Assembly: GCF_014170375.1 (NCBI RefSeq)
Contig: NZ_LZZW01000040.1
Coordinates: 62,001 to 126,000, forward strand
From: Variovorax sp. UMC13
Lineage (GTDB): Bacteria > Pseudomonadota > Gammaproteobacteria > Burkholderiales > Burkholderiaceae_C
DNA: 64,000 nucleotides
Reading direction: 5' to 3'
Positions 50,405-59,244 of the stretch are shown here, piece by piece. Each line of letters starts with the position of its first letter. Position 1 is the stretch's first letter. The position numbers and the translations under genes are program-made. A model generated the notes under the pieces. The model worked only from the letters and a program-made list of their open reading frames with translations. It ran no database searches and was not told where the DNA came from.

Positions 50405-51960
50405 GCCGGTACGCGCCGCGCGGGCTGCGGCGCCAGCCGCGCCAGCGCCATCTCGCGCAGCTCGGCCTTCATCACCTTGCCCACGCCGTTGCGCGGCAGC
50501 GCGTCGACGAAGAACACGTGCTTTGGCTTCTTGTAGCTGGCGATGCGCGAGCGGGTGTGCTCCTGCACCGCCTCCACGCTCAGCGCGCGGCCCGGATGGC
50601 GTTCGATGAAGGCCACCACGGCCTCGCCGAAGATCTCGTCGGGCACGCCCACCACCGCCGCATCGGCCACGTCGTCGTGCTCGACCAGCACCTGCTCGAC
50701 TTCCTTGGTGTAGATGTTGAAGCCGCCGCTGAGCACCATGTCCTTCTTGCGGTCGACGATGTAGAGGTAGCCGTCGGCGTCGAAGCGGCCCATGTCGCCG
50801 GTGTGGATCCAGCCGTCGATGATGGTCGCGGCCGTGGCCTCGGGCCGGCCGAAGTAGCCCTTCATGGTGGTGAAGCGGCCGGCCTCGCCCGAGCGCACCA
50901 GGATCTCGCCCACGTCGTCGACCGACACCTGCTGGCCCTTGTCGTCGACCAGCTTGACCTGCACGCCGGGCGTGACGCGGCCGACCGAGGCGGGATGGGT
51001 GAACTGCTCCTCGTGGCCCAGCACCGTGACCGAGCCGACCTCGGTCATCGCGAAGAAGGAGTGCAGCCGCGCCTGCGGCAGGTAACCGATCATCCGGCGC
51101 TTGAGCTCGACCGGGAAGGCCTCGCCGGTGACGATGATGTGGCGCAGGCTCGCGCAGCGCGCAGCCTGCTCGGCCAGCACCGGCATCAGCATGCGCGCCA
51201 CGGTGGGCACCATGCCCGCCGCGCTGACCTGCTCGCGCTCGATGGTGTCGACCGCGGCCTGCGCGTCGAAGCGCTCCATCACCACCAGCTTGGAACCCAG
51301 GCACATCGAGTTCATGAGCCGCGCGAGCCCGGTGCGGTGTGCCAGCGGCGTGGTCACCAGGAACACGTCGTCGGCCGTCACGCCCCACTCCACCGCGTTG
51401 ATGAAGGCGTTGCCGATCACGAAGTTGGCATGCGTGAGGATCGCGCCCTTGGGCTTGCCGGTGGTGCCCGAGGTGTAGAGGATCATCGCGTCGTCGGGCG
51501 ACAGCGCGAGCTCGGGCAGGCGTTCGTCGGAATGGGTGCGCAGCGTCTCGAAGGACTCGGCGCCCGCCACCGTGCCGCCCACGGCCACGCGGCGGATGCC
51601 CTGCAGTTCGCTCGCCAGCGCGTCGATGGCCGGCGCGCTCTCGGCATGGAACACCAGCACGCGCGCCTGGCTGTCCTGCGCGAAATACACCAGTTCGCGC
51701 GGCGTGTTGCGGGTGTTGACCGGGATCACGATCGCGCCGACCGAGAAGGCCGCGTACATGATCTGCACGAACTCGATGCAGTTGGGCAGGTAGACGACGA
51801 TGCGGTCGCCCTGCACCACGCCGGCGCGCCGCAGGCCGGCCGCCAGCGAGCGAGCGCTCGACAGCAGCTCGCCGTAGCTCAGCCGCTGGGCGCCGACGAC
51901 GACGGCCGGCTTCGAAGGCGTGCGCAGCGCATGCGCCGCCATGAAGTGTTCGAGACGCAT
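50401..51960 (-). CDS. Acyl-CoA ligase (AMP-forming), second copy
   Basis: A 519-residue ligase: P-loop LYTSGTTGKPKGAILTHANF, the motif FFAMTEVGSVT, IHTGDMGRFDADGYLYIVDRKKDMVLSGGFNIYTKEVE, and the catalytic lysine in PRNGVGKVMKAELRE. It resembles FadD3/long-chain-type ligases more than the first copy does. Two ligases in one operon suggest that both the starting acid and a product acid are activated. It lies seven bases downstream of the DUF35 gene and overlaps the aldehyde dehydrogenase. Confidence 0.92.
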   Translation of the reverse strand: MRLEHFMAAHALRTPSKPAVVVGAQRLSYGELLSSARSLAAGLRRAGVVQGDRIVVYLPNCIEFVQIMYAAFSVGAIVIPVNTRNTPRELVYFAQDSQARVLVFHAESAPAIDALASELQGIRRVAVGGTVAGAESFETLRTHSDERLPELALSPDDAMILYTSGTTGKPKGAILTHANFVIGNAFINAVEWGVTADDVFLVTTPLAHRTGLARLMNSMCLGSKLVVMERFDAQAAVDTIEREQVSAAGMVPTVARMLMPVLAEQAARCASLRHIIVTGEAFPVELKRRMIGYLPQARLHSFFAMTEVGSVTVLGHEEQFTHPASVGRVTPGVQVKLVDDKGQQVSVDDVGEILVRSGEAGRFTTMKGYFGRPEATAATIIDGWIHTGDMGRFDADGYLYIVDRKKDMVLSGGFNIYTKEVEQVLVEHDDVADAAVVGVPDEIFGEAVVAFIERHPGRALSVEAVQEHTRSRIASYKKPKHVFFVDALPRNGVGKVMKAELREMALARLAPQPARRVPA

Positions 51961-51967
51961 GACGTTC

Positions 51968-52411
51968 CTAGGCCAGTTCGAAGGCCGGGTAGGCCTGCTC
52001 GGGCGTCAGCTGGTCGATCGCCAGCCGGACCCGCTTGCCGATCGCCAGGTCGCTTGGCGCGCAGCGCAGCACGTTGGCGATGATGCGCACGCCCTCGTCG
52101 AGCTCGACCGTGGCCACGCACAGCGGGATCCGGCCTTCGACGCCCGGGCCCGGGATGCGCACCACGGTGCAGGCGTAGATGGTGCCGGTGCCGGCGACCT
52201 CGCGCCACTCGAGCGTGCGGCGCCCGGTGAAGCCGCTGACCGGCTTGGGGTAATGCTGGAAGCGCTTGGCGACGGTGCAGTACTGCAGCACCAGCTTGCC
52301 CTGGGCAATGCCGTCCCAGAAGGGCTTGCTGTCGACGTAGACGCCCTGCCGGGGCACGGGACGGACCGGCGCGGCCGGCGTGGTGGGGGTGGTATCGCTC
52401 ATGTTCTTCAT
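51968..52411 (-). CDS. DUF35/OB-fold protein partner of the thiolase-like enzyme
   Basis: A 147-residue protein with the OB-fold part of the DUF35 family (GTIYACTVVRIPGPGVEGRIPLCVATVELDEGVRIIANV). The N-terminal rubredoxin-like zinc ribbon is degenerate: only one of the four usual cysteines remains (LQYCTVAKRFQHY), and the second pair is gone (PVSGFTG). The gene overlaps the thiolase gene by four bases if it starts at 52411 (an inner ATG at 52402 is also possible). DUF35 proteins bind and stabilise SCPx-type thiolases and retro-aldolases such as Ltp2. Confidence 0.85.
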   Translation of the reverse strand: MKNMSDTTPTTPAAPVRPVPRQGVYVDSKPFWDGIAQGKLVLQYCTVAKRFQHYPKPVSGFTGRRTLEWREVAGTGTIYACTVVRIPGPGVEGRIPLCVATVELDEGVRIIANVLRCAPSDLAIGKRVRLAIDQLTPEQAYPAFELA

Positions 52412-53574
52412 GCCTCCAGGACCATGGCCGAACTGGTGCCCCAGTTGCGGCCGTAAGGGATCACGCCGATGCCGGTGACCAGCGCGTTGCGCGGGTCGGG
52501 CACCTGGCGGCTGCCGCCTTCGCCGAACATCTGCCGCACGGCTTCGGCCAGGTTGAGGCCGCCGCTGGCCAGGCCGGGTTGGCCGGCCGAGATCTGGCCG
52601 CCGCCGGTGTTGAGCGGCAGCTCGCCGTTGAAGGACAGGTCGGTGCGCAGCGTGTAGGCCGAGCCTTCGCCGCGCTCGCAGAAGCCGAAGGCCTCGAACT
52701 GCATCATCACGGCGATGGTGAAGTCGTCGTAGGGCTGGAACATGCGCACGTCCTTGGGCGCGAGGCCGGCCTTGCGCAGCACCTCGGGGCCAATCCTGGT
52801 GAAGCCCGACTGCGTGATGTCGGCCAGCGGATCGCTGCCGTTGAAGTTGGTGACCTCGCCGTAGGCCACGGGGTAGACCATCTTCTTCAGGCCCAGCCGC
52901 CTGGCGTTCTCCTCGGTGGTGACGATGAAGGCGTTGGCGCCGTCGCAGAACATCACGCTGTCGAGCACGCGCAGCGGGTCGGAGATGACGCGCGACTTCA
53001 GGTACTCCTCCATCGTGAGTTCCTTCTGGAACTTCTTGTAGCCATTGGGGTTGTGCAGTGCATGGGCGCGCTGGGTGATCGCGATCTTGCCCAGCGCCTC
53101 GGGGTCGAGGCCGTACTGGTGGATGTAGCGGCTCATCAGCAGGCCGAAGGTCGCAGGCGGGCCCTGCACGCCGGGCGGGTCCTGGAACTCGCTGCGGTAG
53201 GCGCCGTAGTTGGAGCGCCAGTCGGAGCTGGGCGCGTCGGACGACATCACGACCGCCAGCTTGCACATGCCGTCGCGGATGGCCGACATGGCGCGCGCCA
53301 CGCCGCCGGTGGCCGAGCAGCCGCCGATGCCGCCGTAGTTGAGCCAGGTCGGCGTGATGCCCAGCGCCTCGGTCATGTAGACCGCGAAGAAGGGGTTCTG
53401 CGCCTCCGACAGCGCGGTGGTGACCGACAGGCCGTCGATCTCGCTGCGGTCGATGCCGGTGCGTTCCAGCAGCTGGTCGAGCGCTTCACCCGCCAGGTCG
53501 TAGGCGCTGCGGCCGGTCTTGAAATCGATGGCGGTCTCGGCGTAGCCGCCGATCACGATGTCTCTTTTCTTCAT
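52408..53574 (-). CDS. SCPx/Ltp-type thiolase-like protein, probable lyase
   Basis: A 388-residue thiolase-fold protein. The nucleophile position is kept (Cys86 in YGGIGGCSATGG). The GHP histidine that thiolases need is replaced by Gln in the motif NTGGGQISAGQPGLASGG. Together with an adjacent DUF35 protein this is the arrangement of steroid side-chain aldolases (Ltp2/ChsH2 type) rather than of a true thiolase, so a carbon-carbon cleaving aldolase is plausible. It follows the enoyl-CoA hydratase by three bases. Confidence 0.85.
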   Translation of the reverse strand: MKKRDIVIGGYAETAIDFKTGRSAYDLAGEALDQLLERTGIDRSEIDGLSVTTALSEAQNPFFAVYMTEALGITPTWLNYGGIGGCSATGGVARAMSAIRDGMCKLAVVMSSDAPSSDWRSNYGAYRSEFQDPPGVQGPPATFGLLMSRYIHQYGLDPEALGKIAITQRAHALHNPNGYKKFQKELTMEEYLKSRVISDPLRVLDSVMFCDGANAFIVTTEENARRLGLKKMVYPVAYGEVTNFNGSDPLADITQSGFTRIGPEVLRKAGLAPKDVRMFQPYDDFTIAVMMQFEAFGFCERGEGSAYTLRTDLSFNGELPLNTGGGQISAGQPGLASGGLNLAEAVRQMFGEGGSRQVPDPRNALVTGIGVIPYGRNWGTSSAMVLEA

Positions 53575-53577
53575 CTC

Positions 53578-54372
53578 TCACTCTCCTCGGAAACCAGGGG
53601 CGCGCTTTTCGCGGAAGGCGCTCAGGCCTTCCTTGCGGTCCTGGGTGAAATACAACATGAAGGACACGTCGCCCTCGGCGGCCATGCCCTCGGCCAGCGG
53701 CAGGTCCATGCCGCGGTCGATCACGGACTTGGTGAACATCACCGACAGCGGCGCGTTGCCGGCGATGGTGCGGGCCAGCTCGCGCGCCTTCTCGATCGCC
53801 TGGCCGGCCTCGGTCACGTGGTTGACCAGCCGGTACTCGCGCGCCTCGGCGGCGCTGATGCGGCGGCCGGTCCACATCAGCTCCTTGGCCAGCGCGGGGC
53901 CGATCAGGCGCGGCAGCGTCTGCGTGCCGCCGCCGCCGGGCATCAGGCCCAGGCGGATCTCGGGCAGGCCGAACTTGGCGTTGGCGCCGGCCACGATCAT
54001 GTCGCCCACCAGCGCCAGCTCGAGGCCGCCGCCGAGCGCGAAGCCTTCGATAGCGCTGATGACGGGCTTGCTGTAGCCGGGCAGCGAACGGAACAGCTCG
54101 TTGACCTTGCGCGCGCGCCGGCGCTTGCGATAGAAGTCGAAGTACTCGTTGTCGCCGATGGTGAATTCGCTGGTGTCGATGCCGGTGCAGAAGGCCTTGT
54201 CGCTGCCGCGCAGGATCACGGCGGCGATCTCGCGCTTCGACTCGGCCTCGCCCAGCGCGTCGAGGATCTCCTCGGCGGTGGTCTCGCGCAGCGAGTTCAT
54301 TTTCTCGGGCCGGTGGAGGGTGACCTCCAGCCAGCCCTCCACCTGCTCGACGATGATGTCCTGGTAGCTCAT
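53578..54372 (-). CDS. Enoyl-CoA hydratase/isomerase
   Basis: A 264-residue crotonase-fold protein. The oxyanion-hole segments FCTGIDTSEFTIG and EGFALGGGLELAL are present, with catalytic-region residues in GLPEIRLGLMPGGGGTQTLPR. It would hydrate the double bond introduced by the paired dehydrogenase, giving the hydroxyacyl-CoA cleaved by the thiolase-like lyase. It follows the ABC transporter genes by 18 bases and precedes the lyase by three. Confidence 0.92.
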   Translation of the reverse strand: MSYQDIIVEQVEGWLEVTLHRPEKMNSLRETTAEEILDALGEAESKREIAAVILRGSDKAFCTGIDTSEFTIGDNEYFDFYRKRRRARKVNELFRSLPGYSKPVISAIEGFALGGGLELALVGDMIVAGANAKFGLPEIRLGLMPGGGGTQTLPRLIGPALAKELMWTGRRISAAEAREYRLVNHVTEAGQAIEKARELARTIAGNAPLSVMFTKSVIDRGMDLPLAEGMAAEGDVSFMLYFTQDRKEGLSAFREKRAPGFRGE

Positions 54373-54390
54373 GGGAAGTTTCGCTTTCTC

Positions 54391-55194
54391 TTAGTGCTCT
54401 GTGGTCGTGAATGAAGAGGGGTCGGCCTCGGCCGGATCGTCGGTGTCGCCGCCGATGGCGCGCTCGATCTGCTGATGCATGCGCGCCATGCAGGCCGCGT
54501 CCTGGCGCTGCGCGGCACTCACCGACAGCTCGAGGCAGACCCGCGCCGGCGCGGCCAGCACCAGGATGCGGTCGGCGATCTCGAGTGCGTCCTCGATGCG
54601 GTGGGTGACGAAGACGCAGGTCTTGCGCTGCTCGCGCACGATCTCGGCGAAGTCGCGACGCAGGGTCTGCGAGGTCACGTGGTCGAGCTGGCTGAACGAT
54701 TCGTCGAGCAGCACCAGCGCCGGATCGACCGCCAGGGCGCGCGCCAGCGACACCCGCTGGCGCATGCCGCCCGAGAGCTCGGCCGGGTACTTGTGGCCGG
54801 CATCGCCCAGCTTCACGCGCTGCAGCCATTGCGCGGCCCGTTCGCGCGCCTCGGCACGCGGCCGGTTGAGCAGCAGCAGGCCGAGCTCGACGTTCTCCTG
54901 CGCGGTGCGCCAGGGCAGCAGCCGGTCGGTCTGGAAGCTCACGGCCAGCTTGCCGCGCAGCGCCACGAAGTCGCGGGCCGGATCGGCGCCGGCCACGCGC
55001 ACCGTGCCGTCGTCGGCCGACGAGGTGCCCATGAGCAGCGACATCACGGTGCTCTTGCCGGCACCGGTCTGGCCCAGCAGCGCCACGGTCTCGCCTTCGC
55101 GCACTTCCATCGACAGGTGGTCGATCGCGGTGTGGCTGCCGAAGCGCTTGCTGACGTCGCGCAGCTCGATCAGGGGGGTGGGGACGTTCGTCAT
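54391..55194 (-). CDS. ABC transporter ATP-binding protein (nitrate/sulfonate/taurine type)
   Basis: A 267-residue ATPase: Walker A GQTGAGKST, Q-loop SFQTDRLLPW, signature LSGGMRQRVSLARAL, Walker B LVLLDESFSQLD, and His in FVTHRIEDAL. It belongs to the SsuB/TauB/NrtD group and works with the permease and binding protein upstream. It overlaps the permease stop. The C-terminal extension is acidic and of unknown use. Confidence 0.93.
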   Translation of the reverse strand: MTNVPTPLIELRDVSKRFGSHTAIDHLSMEVREGETVALLGQTGAGKSTVMSLLMGTSSADDGTVRVAGADPARDFVALRGKLAVSFQTDRLLPWRTAQENVELGLLLLNRPRAEARERAAQWLQRVKLGDAGHKYPAELSGGMRQRVSLARALAVDPALVLLDESFSQLDHVTSQTLRRDFAEIVREQRKTCVFVTHRIEDALEIADRILVLAAPARVCLELSVSAAQRQDAACMARMHQQIERAIGGDTDDPAEADPSSFTTTEH

Positions 55195-56048
55195 CAGCGC
55201 ACCTTCGCTTCCTTGCGCCAGCCGAGGAAACGCGCCTCGGCCAGGGTGGCGATCCACTGGATCACCAGGTTGAGAACCACCAGCAGCACGGTCCAGGCCA
55301 GCACCTGGTCGATGCGGAAGGTCGACTGCGCGAAGCTCATGCGCGAGCCGATGCCGAAAGCCGAGGCCACCAGTTCCGCAAAGATCACCATCCGGATCGC
55401 ATAGCCGATCACCGACTTGGTGGTGAGGAAGATGTAGGGCACGATGTGCGGCGCCACCAGGTAGCGCAGCATCTGCCAGCGGCTGGGCCGGAAGCTCTCC
55501 AGCATGTCGACCCAGTCGGTGGACAGGGCCCGCACGCCTTCGTACACGTTGAGCGCATAGAAGGGCAGCAGGATCACGGTGAGGATGAAGAAGATCCGCG
55601 CCTCCGGGTCCTTGAACCAGAACACCGCCAGCAGCATCCACGACAGCGCGGGGATGCCGGTGTCGACCACCACCAGGGCCTTCAAGTAGGGGCCGACCTT
55701 CTTCGAGGTGCCCATCAGCAGGCCGATCGCGACGCCGACGAAGGCCGAGAACACGATGGCCACGCACAGCCGGCCCAGCGTGATCGCGACATGCAGCAGG
55801 TCGGTGCTCAGCAGCTGGCCCAGCGCCTTGGCGATCACCACCGGCGAGGGCATCACGTAGTCGGGCACGTACCAGCTGCCGATCTCCATCGCGGCGAAGA
55901 TCAGCACCACCACCACGCAGAGCGCCTTGAGGTCGCTGCGGTCGCGTGGCTTCGGCGTCACGATGGCGGCGGTGGTCGGCGGCTTGCGCGCCGACACGGA
56001 GGGCGCGGGCTTGGCCGCGCCGGGGATCTGGATGTCGGCCTGTTTCAT
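55194..56048 (-). CDS. ABC transporter permease
   Basis: A 284-residue inner-membrane protein with about six membrane segments (beginning at CVVVVLIFAAMEIG) and the EAA-like cytoplasmic loop around FRPSRWQMLRYLVAPHIVPYIF, as in SsuC/TauC permeases. The N-terminal 40 residues are polar and cytoplasmic. Coupled to the ATPase and binding-protein genes by four-base overlaps on both sides. Confidence 0.92.
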   Translation of the reverse strand: MKQADIQIPGAAKPAPSVSARKPPTTAAIVTPKPRDRSDLKALCVVVVLIFAAMEIGSWYVPDYVMPSPVVIAKALGQLLSTDLLHVAITLGRLCVAIVFSAFVGVAIGLLMGTSKKVGPYLKALVVVDTGIPALSWMLLAVFWFKDPEARIFFILTVILLPFYALNVYEGVRALSTDWVDMLESFRPSRWQMLRYLVAPHIVPYIFLTTKSVIGYAIRMVIFAELVASAFGIGSRMSFAQSTFRIDQVLAWTVLLVVLNLVIQWIATLAEARFLGWRKEAKVR

Positions 56049-57046
56049 TCTGCGAAGAACCCGTTGTCGACCACCTTGGGCAGCGCGCCGTTGCGCACCA
56101 GGAACTCGTTGGCCGTGCGGATGCTGCGGCGGCCCTCCTCGGTCTGCATCGAGGTGTGCTTGAACTCCAGCCGCTTCGAGGCGATCGCGGTCTTGAGCAC
56201 CTCCGGCGGGATGCCCGAGTTGGCGCCCGCGATGGCCACGGCCTCATCGGTCTTGCCGGTGATGCCATCGATGCACTGCGCGAAGGCCTTGTTGAGCCGC
56301 GCCACCAGCGTCGGGTCGCGCGCGATGGCGTCCTTGCGCACCGCCACGCCGAAGTAGGGCAGGTCGAGGTTCACGCGGCGGCGGTATTCCTCGCCGGCGT
56401 TGTAGAGCACACGCATGTCGGGCACGCGCGCCAGGCCGACCGAGACGTTGGGCTCCCAGGTCAGGCCGGCATCGGCGCGGTTGGCCATCACCAGCGTGAC
56501 CGAGGCCGCGGGGTTGTCGACGTTCTGCACCACCGCATGGCTCTCGAGGTCGATGCCCGCGAGCTCCTTCACCACGGCGCGCATCATCCGGTAGGTGCCG
56601 GTCGACTGCGGTGCCGCCAGGGTCTTGCCCTTGAGCGCCTGGATCGTCGCCGGGCCCTTGGCCTGGGTGATGATGTTGATCATGTTGCCGGTGGTCACCG
56701 AGCACACGTACTGCAGCGGCACGCCCGCGAGGTGGCGCGAGGCGAAGGTGTCCCAGCTGCCGATGCAGATGTCGTAGTTGCCCGCGACGAAGTCGTTGTA
56801 GTAGGTGGTGACCGCGGTGTACGACGTGGGTTTGCCCAGCTGCAGGCCGTTGGCCTTGTCCAGCTCCTTGGCGACCATGTAGTCGGTCAGCAGGGTGGTG
56901 AAGCCCGGTGCCAGGTTGGCCCATTTGAGGGCCGGCTGGGCGGCCGCGGTGCGCGCGGCCAGCGTGCCCAGGCCCAGGACCGAGGCGGGTGCACAGGCCG
57001 AGGCGGCCCGAAGCAGCGTCCGGCGCGACAGTGCGTGTCTGTTCAT
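56045..57046 (-). CDS. ABC transporter substrate-binding protein (NrtA/SsuA-like)
   Basis: A 333-residue periplasmic protein with an N-terminal double-arginine-rich signal (MNRHALSRRTLLRAASACAP through TAAA-Q), which could use the Tat route because of SRRTLL. The mature part has DYMVAKELDKANGLQLG, YNDFVAGNYDICIGSWDT and QAKGPATIQALKGKTLAAPQSTGTYRMM, the SsuA/NrtA/NMT1 pattern. First gene of the long leftward operon, so the imported compound is presumably the one degraded downstream. Confidence 0.9.
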   Translation of the reverse strand: MNRHALSRRTLLRAASACAPASVLGLGTLAARTAAAQPALKWANLAPGFTTLLTDYMVAKELDKANGLQLGKPTSYTAVTTYYNDFVAGNYDICIGSWDTFASRHLAGVPLQYVCSVTTGNMINIITQAKGPATIQALKGKTLAAPQSTGTYRMMRAVVKELAGIDLESHAVVQNVDNPAASVTLVMANRADAGLTWEPNVSVGLARVPDMRVLYNAGEEYRRRVNLDLPYFGVAVRKDAIARDPTLVARLNKAFAQCIDGITGKTDEAVAIAGANSGIPPEVLKTAIASKRLEFKHTSMQTEEGRRSIRTANEFLVRNGALPKVVDNGFFAE

Positions 57047-57131
57047 TGGCGTGTCTCCGTCTTGTGGTGAATCCGGGGCGCGGCCCCTGCACCAGGGGCC
57101 ACGCGCTTTGTCTTGTTGTGGGCAAATGGTA

Positions 57132-57192
57132 GGAACGGGCCTGCGTTCCGAATAGGGTCAGATCTGGACCGGGCGTTCCAGCCGTGGAACGC
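57132..57192. promoter_or_regulatory. Two GGAACG/CGTTCC dyads, candidate LysR operators
   Basis: GGAACG-GGCCTG-CGTTCC (57132-57149) and GCGTTCC-AGCCGT-GGAACGC (57173-57192) are perfect inverted repeats with six-base spacers and swapped half-site order, centred about 42 bases apart, four helical turns. They lie between the ABC operon and the divergent lysR gene, the usual place for recognition and activation sites of a LysR protein. Confidence 0.65.
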
Positions 57193-57265
57193 ACGAAGTC
57201 CCCACGGGCGGCGATGTCGACTACCCTCGGCGCCTGTTTCAGCACACGAGAGAGACACCCGGGCC

Positions 57266-58171
57266 ATGGCCGACAAACTGGATCTGAATTCGCTTCGACT
57301 GTTCTATGACGTCGTGAACGCGCAGAGCATCACGCGCGCGGCGACGGAACTGGACATGCCCAAATCCACCATCAGCCGCAAGCTCACGCAACTCGAGCAG
57401 CAGGTGGGCACGGTGCTGCTGAAGAAGGGCCAGCGCCGCCTCACGACCACCGAGATCGGCGCGCGTTTCTACGAGCACTGCCGGCGCGTGGTCGACGAGG
57501 TCGAACAGGCCGGCCTCGAGACGCTGCAGCTGCAGACCGCGATGCGCGGCGCGCTGCGGGTGAGCATTCCGATCGACTTCGGCGTGTCGTGGATCGGCAA
57601 GGCGATCGCCGAGTTCGTGCTGGCCTATCCGGAGCTGGAACTGGAGGTCGACGTGAACAGCCGCGCGGTCAATCCAAGGGAAGACCCCTACGACCTCACG
57701 ATCCAGCTCGGGCCGCTCAAGGACACGGAACTGACCTACAGGCGCATCGCGACGATCACCCGCGGCGTCTACGCCAGCCCCGAGTACCTCGAACGCCGCG
57801 GCGTGCCGCTGTCGGTGGACGAGCTGCACCGCCACGACTGCATCATCACCACGCAGCAGCGCGCGGACGGCATCTGGACGCTGCGCAACGAGGCCACGCA
57901 CCGCTTCGCGCACATCGAGGGCAAGGTGGTGGTGAACAACATCTCGATCGCGCGCGAGATGGCCATCGGCCACGTGGGGCTCAGCATGCTGCCCAACGTG
58001 ATGTGCGCCAACGACCTGCGCTCGGGCCGGCTGCGCCGGGTGCTCAAGGACTGGGAGAGCCCCTCGATGCACGCCACCGCCCTAGTGCTGAGCCGCAAGG
58101 GCATGCCGAGCAAGATCCGCGCGTTCCTGGACTTCATGTCCGACCGGCTGAGCCTGGACCAGAAAGGCTGA
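57266..58171 (+). CDS. LysR-family regulator of the acyl-CoA operon (candidate)
   Basis: A 301-residue LysR protein of the AaeR/CrgA group (LNSLRLFYDVVNAQSITRAATEL, PKSTISRKLTQLEQQVG, then GALRVSIPIDFGVSWIGKAIAEF). Divergent from the ABC/acyl-CoA operon with two symmetric dyads in between, it is the best candidate for its regulator. ATG 57266, preceded by GAGAGACACC, gives the usual distance to the HTH; the frame is open further upstream through the dyads. Confidence 0.9.
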   Translation: MADKLDLNSLRLFYDVVNAQSITRAATELDMPKSTISRKLTQLEQQVGTVLLKKGQRRLTTTEIGARFYEHCRRVVDEVEQAGLETLQLQTAMRGALRVSIPIDFGVSWIGKAIAEFVLAYPELELEVDVNSRAVNPREDPYDLTIQLGPLKDTELTYRRIATITRGVYASPEYLERRGVPLSVDELHRHDCIITTQQRADGIWTLRNEATHRFAHIEGKVVVNNISIAREMAIGHVGLSMLPNVMCANDLRSGRLRRVLKDWESPSMHATALVLSRKGMPSKIRAFLDFMSDRLSLDQKG

Positions 58172-58247
58172 CCGGCCACGGCCGCGCCTTCCGCGAGGCG
58201 CCGCCGATCGAGGCCTGCGCCGGAGTTCATCCGGGCAGCCCCTTCGT

Positions 58248-59162
58248 TCAGGCCCCGGCCATCAGGCGCAGGTTCTGCACCGCCGCGCCCGCGGCCCCTT
58301 TGCCCAGGTTGTCCAGCACCGCGCTCAGCACGATCTGGCCCGTGCGCTGGTTCCATGTGACGGCCAGGCTCATGTCGTTGCTGCCGTTGTGGACCTGCGG
58401 GTCCAGCTCGGTGATCGGCGCGTCGGAAGACAGCGGCAGCACGCGCACATGCGCCGCGTCGCGGTAGCGTTCGGCAAGGCATTCGTGGAGGTGCGCGCCC
58501 GACGCATCGGCAGGCAGCAGCCGCGCATGCAATGCGATGGTGAGCACGATGCCCTGCCGGTAGCTGCCATAGGCCGGCACGAACAGCGGACGCTGCGTCA
58601 GGCCGGCATAGGCCTCGATCTCGGGCACGTGCTTGTGCTCGAGCGCCAGGCCATAGACCTTGAACGAATGCGCGCCCTCCCCGGCCTCGTGCGCTTCCGC
58701 GCCGGCCCGGCCCTGGCCCGAGTAGCCCGAGACCGCGTGGATCACCAGCGGGTAGTCGGCGGGCAGCAGGCCTGCGTCCGTCAGCGGCCGCAGCAAGGCA
58801 ATCGCGGCCGTGGGGTAGCAGCCCGGATTCGTGACCCGCGCCGCCGAGGCGATGCGCCCGGCTTGCGCCACATCGAGTTCCGGCAGGCCGTAGACCCAGC
58901 CCGGACTGGTGCGGTGCGCCGAACTGGCATCGATGACACGCACCGAGGGGTTCTCGATCATCGCCACCGCCTCGCGCGCCGCGGCATCGGGCAGGCAGAG
59001 GATCGCGATATCGCAGGCATTGAGCGCGTCCCGCCGGGCCGCCGCATCTTTACGCAGGGCCGCCGGCAAGGTGCGGATGCGGAATTCCCCAGCCTGGAGC
59101 CGGTTCTGCAGGTCCAGGCCGGTGGTGCCCTGGTCGCCGTCGATGAAGAGAGTGAGGTCCAT
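58248..59162 (-). CDS. argC: N-acetyl-gamma-glutamyl-phosphate reductase, type 2
   Basis: A 304-residue short-form ArgC of arginine biosynthesis, converting N-acetylglutamyl phosphate to the semialdehyde with NADPH. It starts MDLTLFIDGDQGTTGLDLQNRL, keeps the catalytic cysteine in VTNPGCYPTAA, the SGYSGQGRAG segment and a histidine in LEHKHVPEI. The length and the GDQGTTG loop mark it as type 2. No other arginine genes adjoin it. It is divergent from a lysR gene across 82 AT-rich bases. Confidence 0.92.
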   Translation of the reverse strand: MDLTLFIDGDQGTTGLDLQNRLQAGEFRIRTLPAALRKDAAARRDALNACDIAILCLPDAAAREAVAMIENPSVRVIDASSAHRTSPGWVYGLPELDVAQAGRIASAARVTNPGCYPTAAIALLRPLTDAGLLPADYPLVIHAVSGYSGQGRAGAEAHEAGEGAHSFKVYGLALEHKHVPEIEAYAGLTQRPLFVPAYGSYRQGIVLTIALHARLLPADASGAHLHECLAERYRDAAHVRVLPLSSDAPITELDPQVHNGSNDMSLAVTWNQRTGQIVLSAVLDNLGKGAAGAAVQNLRLMAGA

Positions 59163-59244
59163 GGCGTGCGATGGTAGGCACGCAGCCGCGATGGCTCCAG
59201 TTAAATATCTGGAAGCCGAGATTAAGAAAAGTTAAATTAGCGCG
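59163..59244. promoter_or_regulatory. Divergent argC / lysR control region
   Basis: An AT-rich stretch (TTAAATATCTGG ... AAAAGTTAAATTAG, about 59200-59240) unlike the GC-rich flanks, holding the promoters of both genes. LysR proteins divergent from a target commonly bind here; no perfect dyad was found. Confidence 0.45.

Noticed and set aside
47561..50536. 991-codon frame antisense to the acyl-CoA dehydrogenase and aldehyde dehydrogenase genes
   Set aside because: Same GC artefact; the reverse strand carries unmistakable enzyme motifs throughout.
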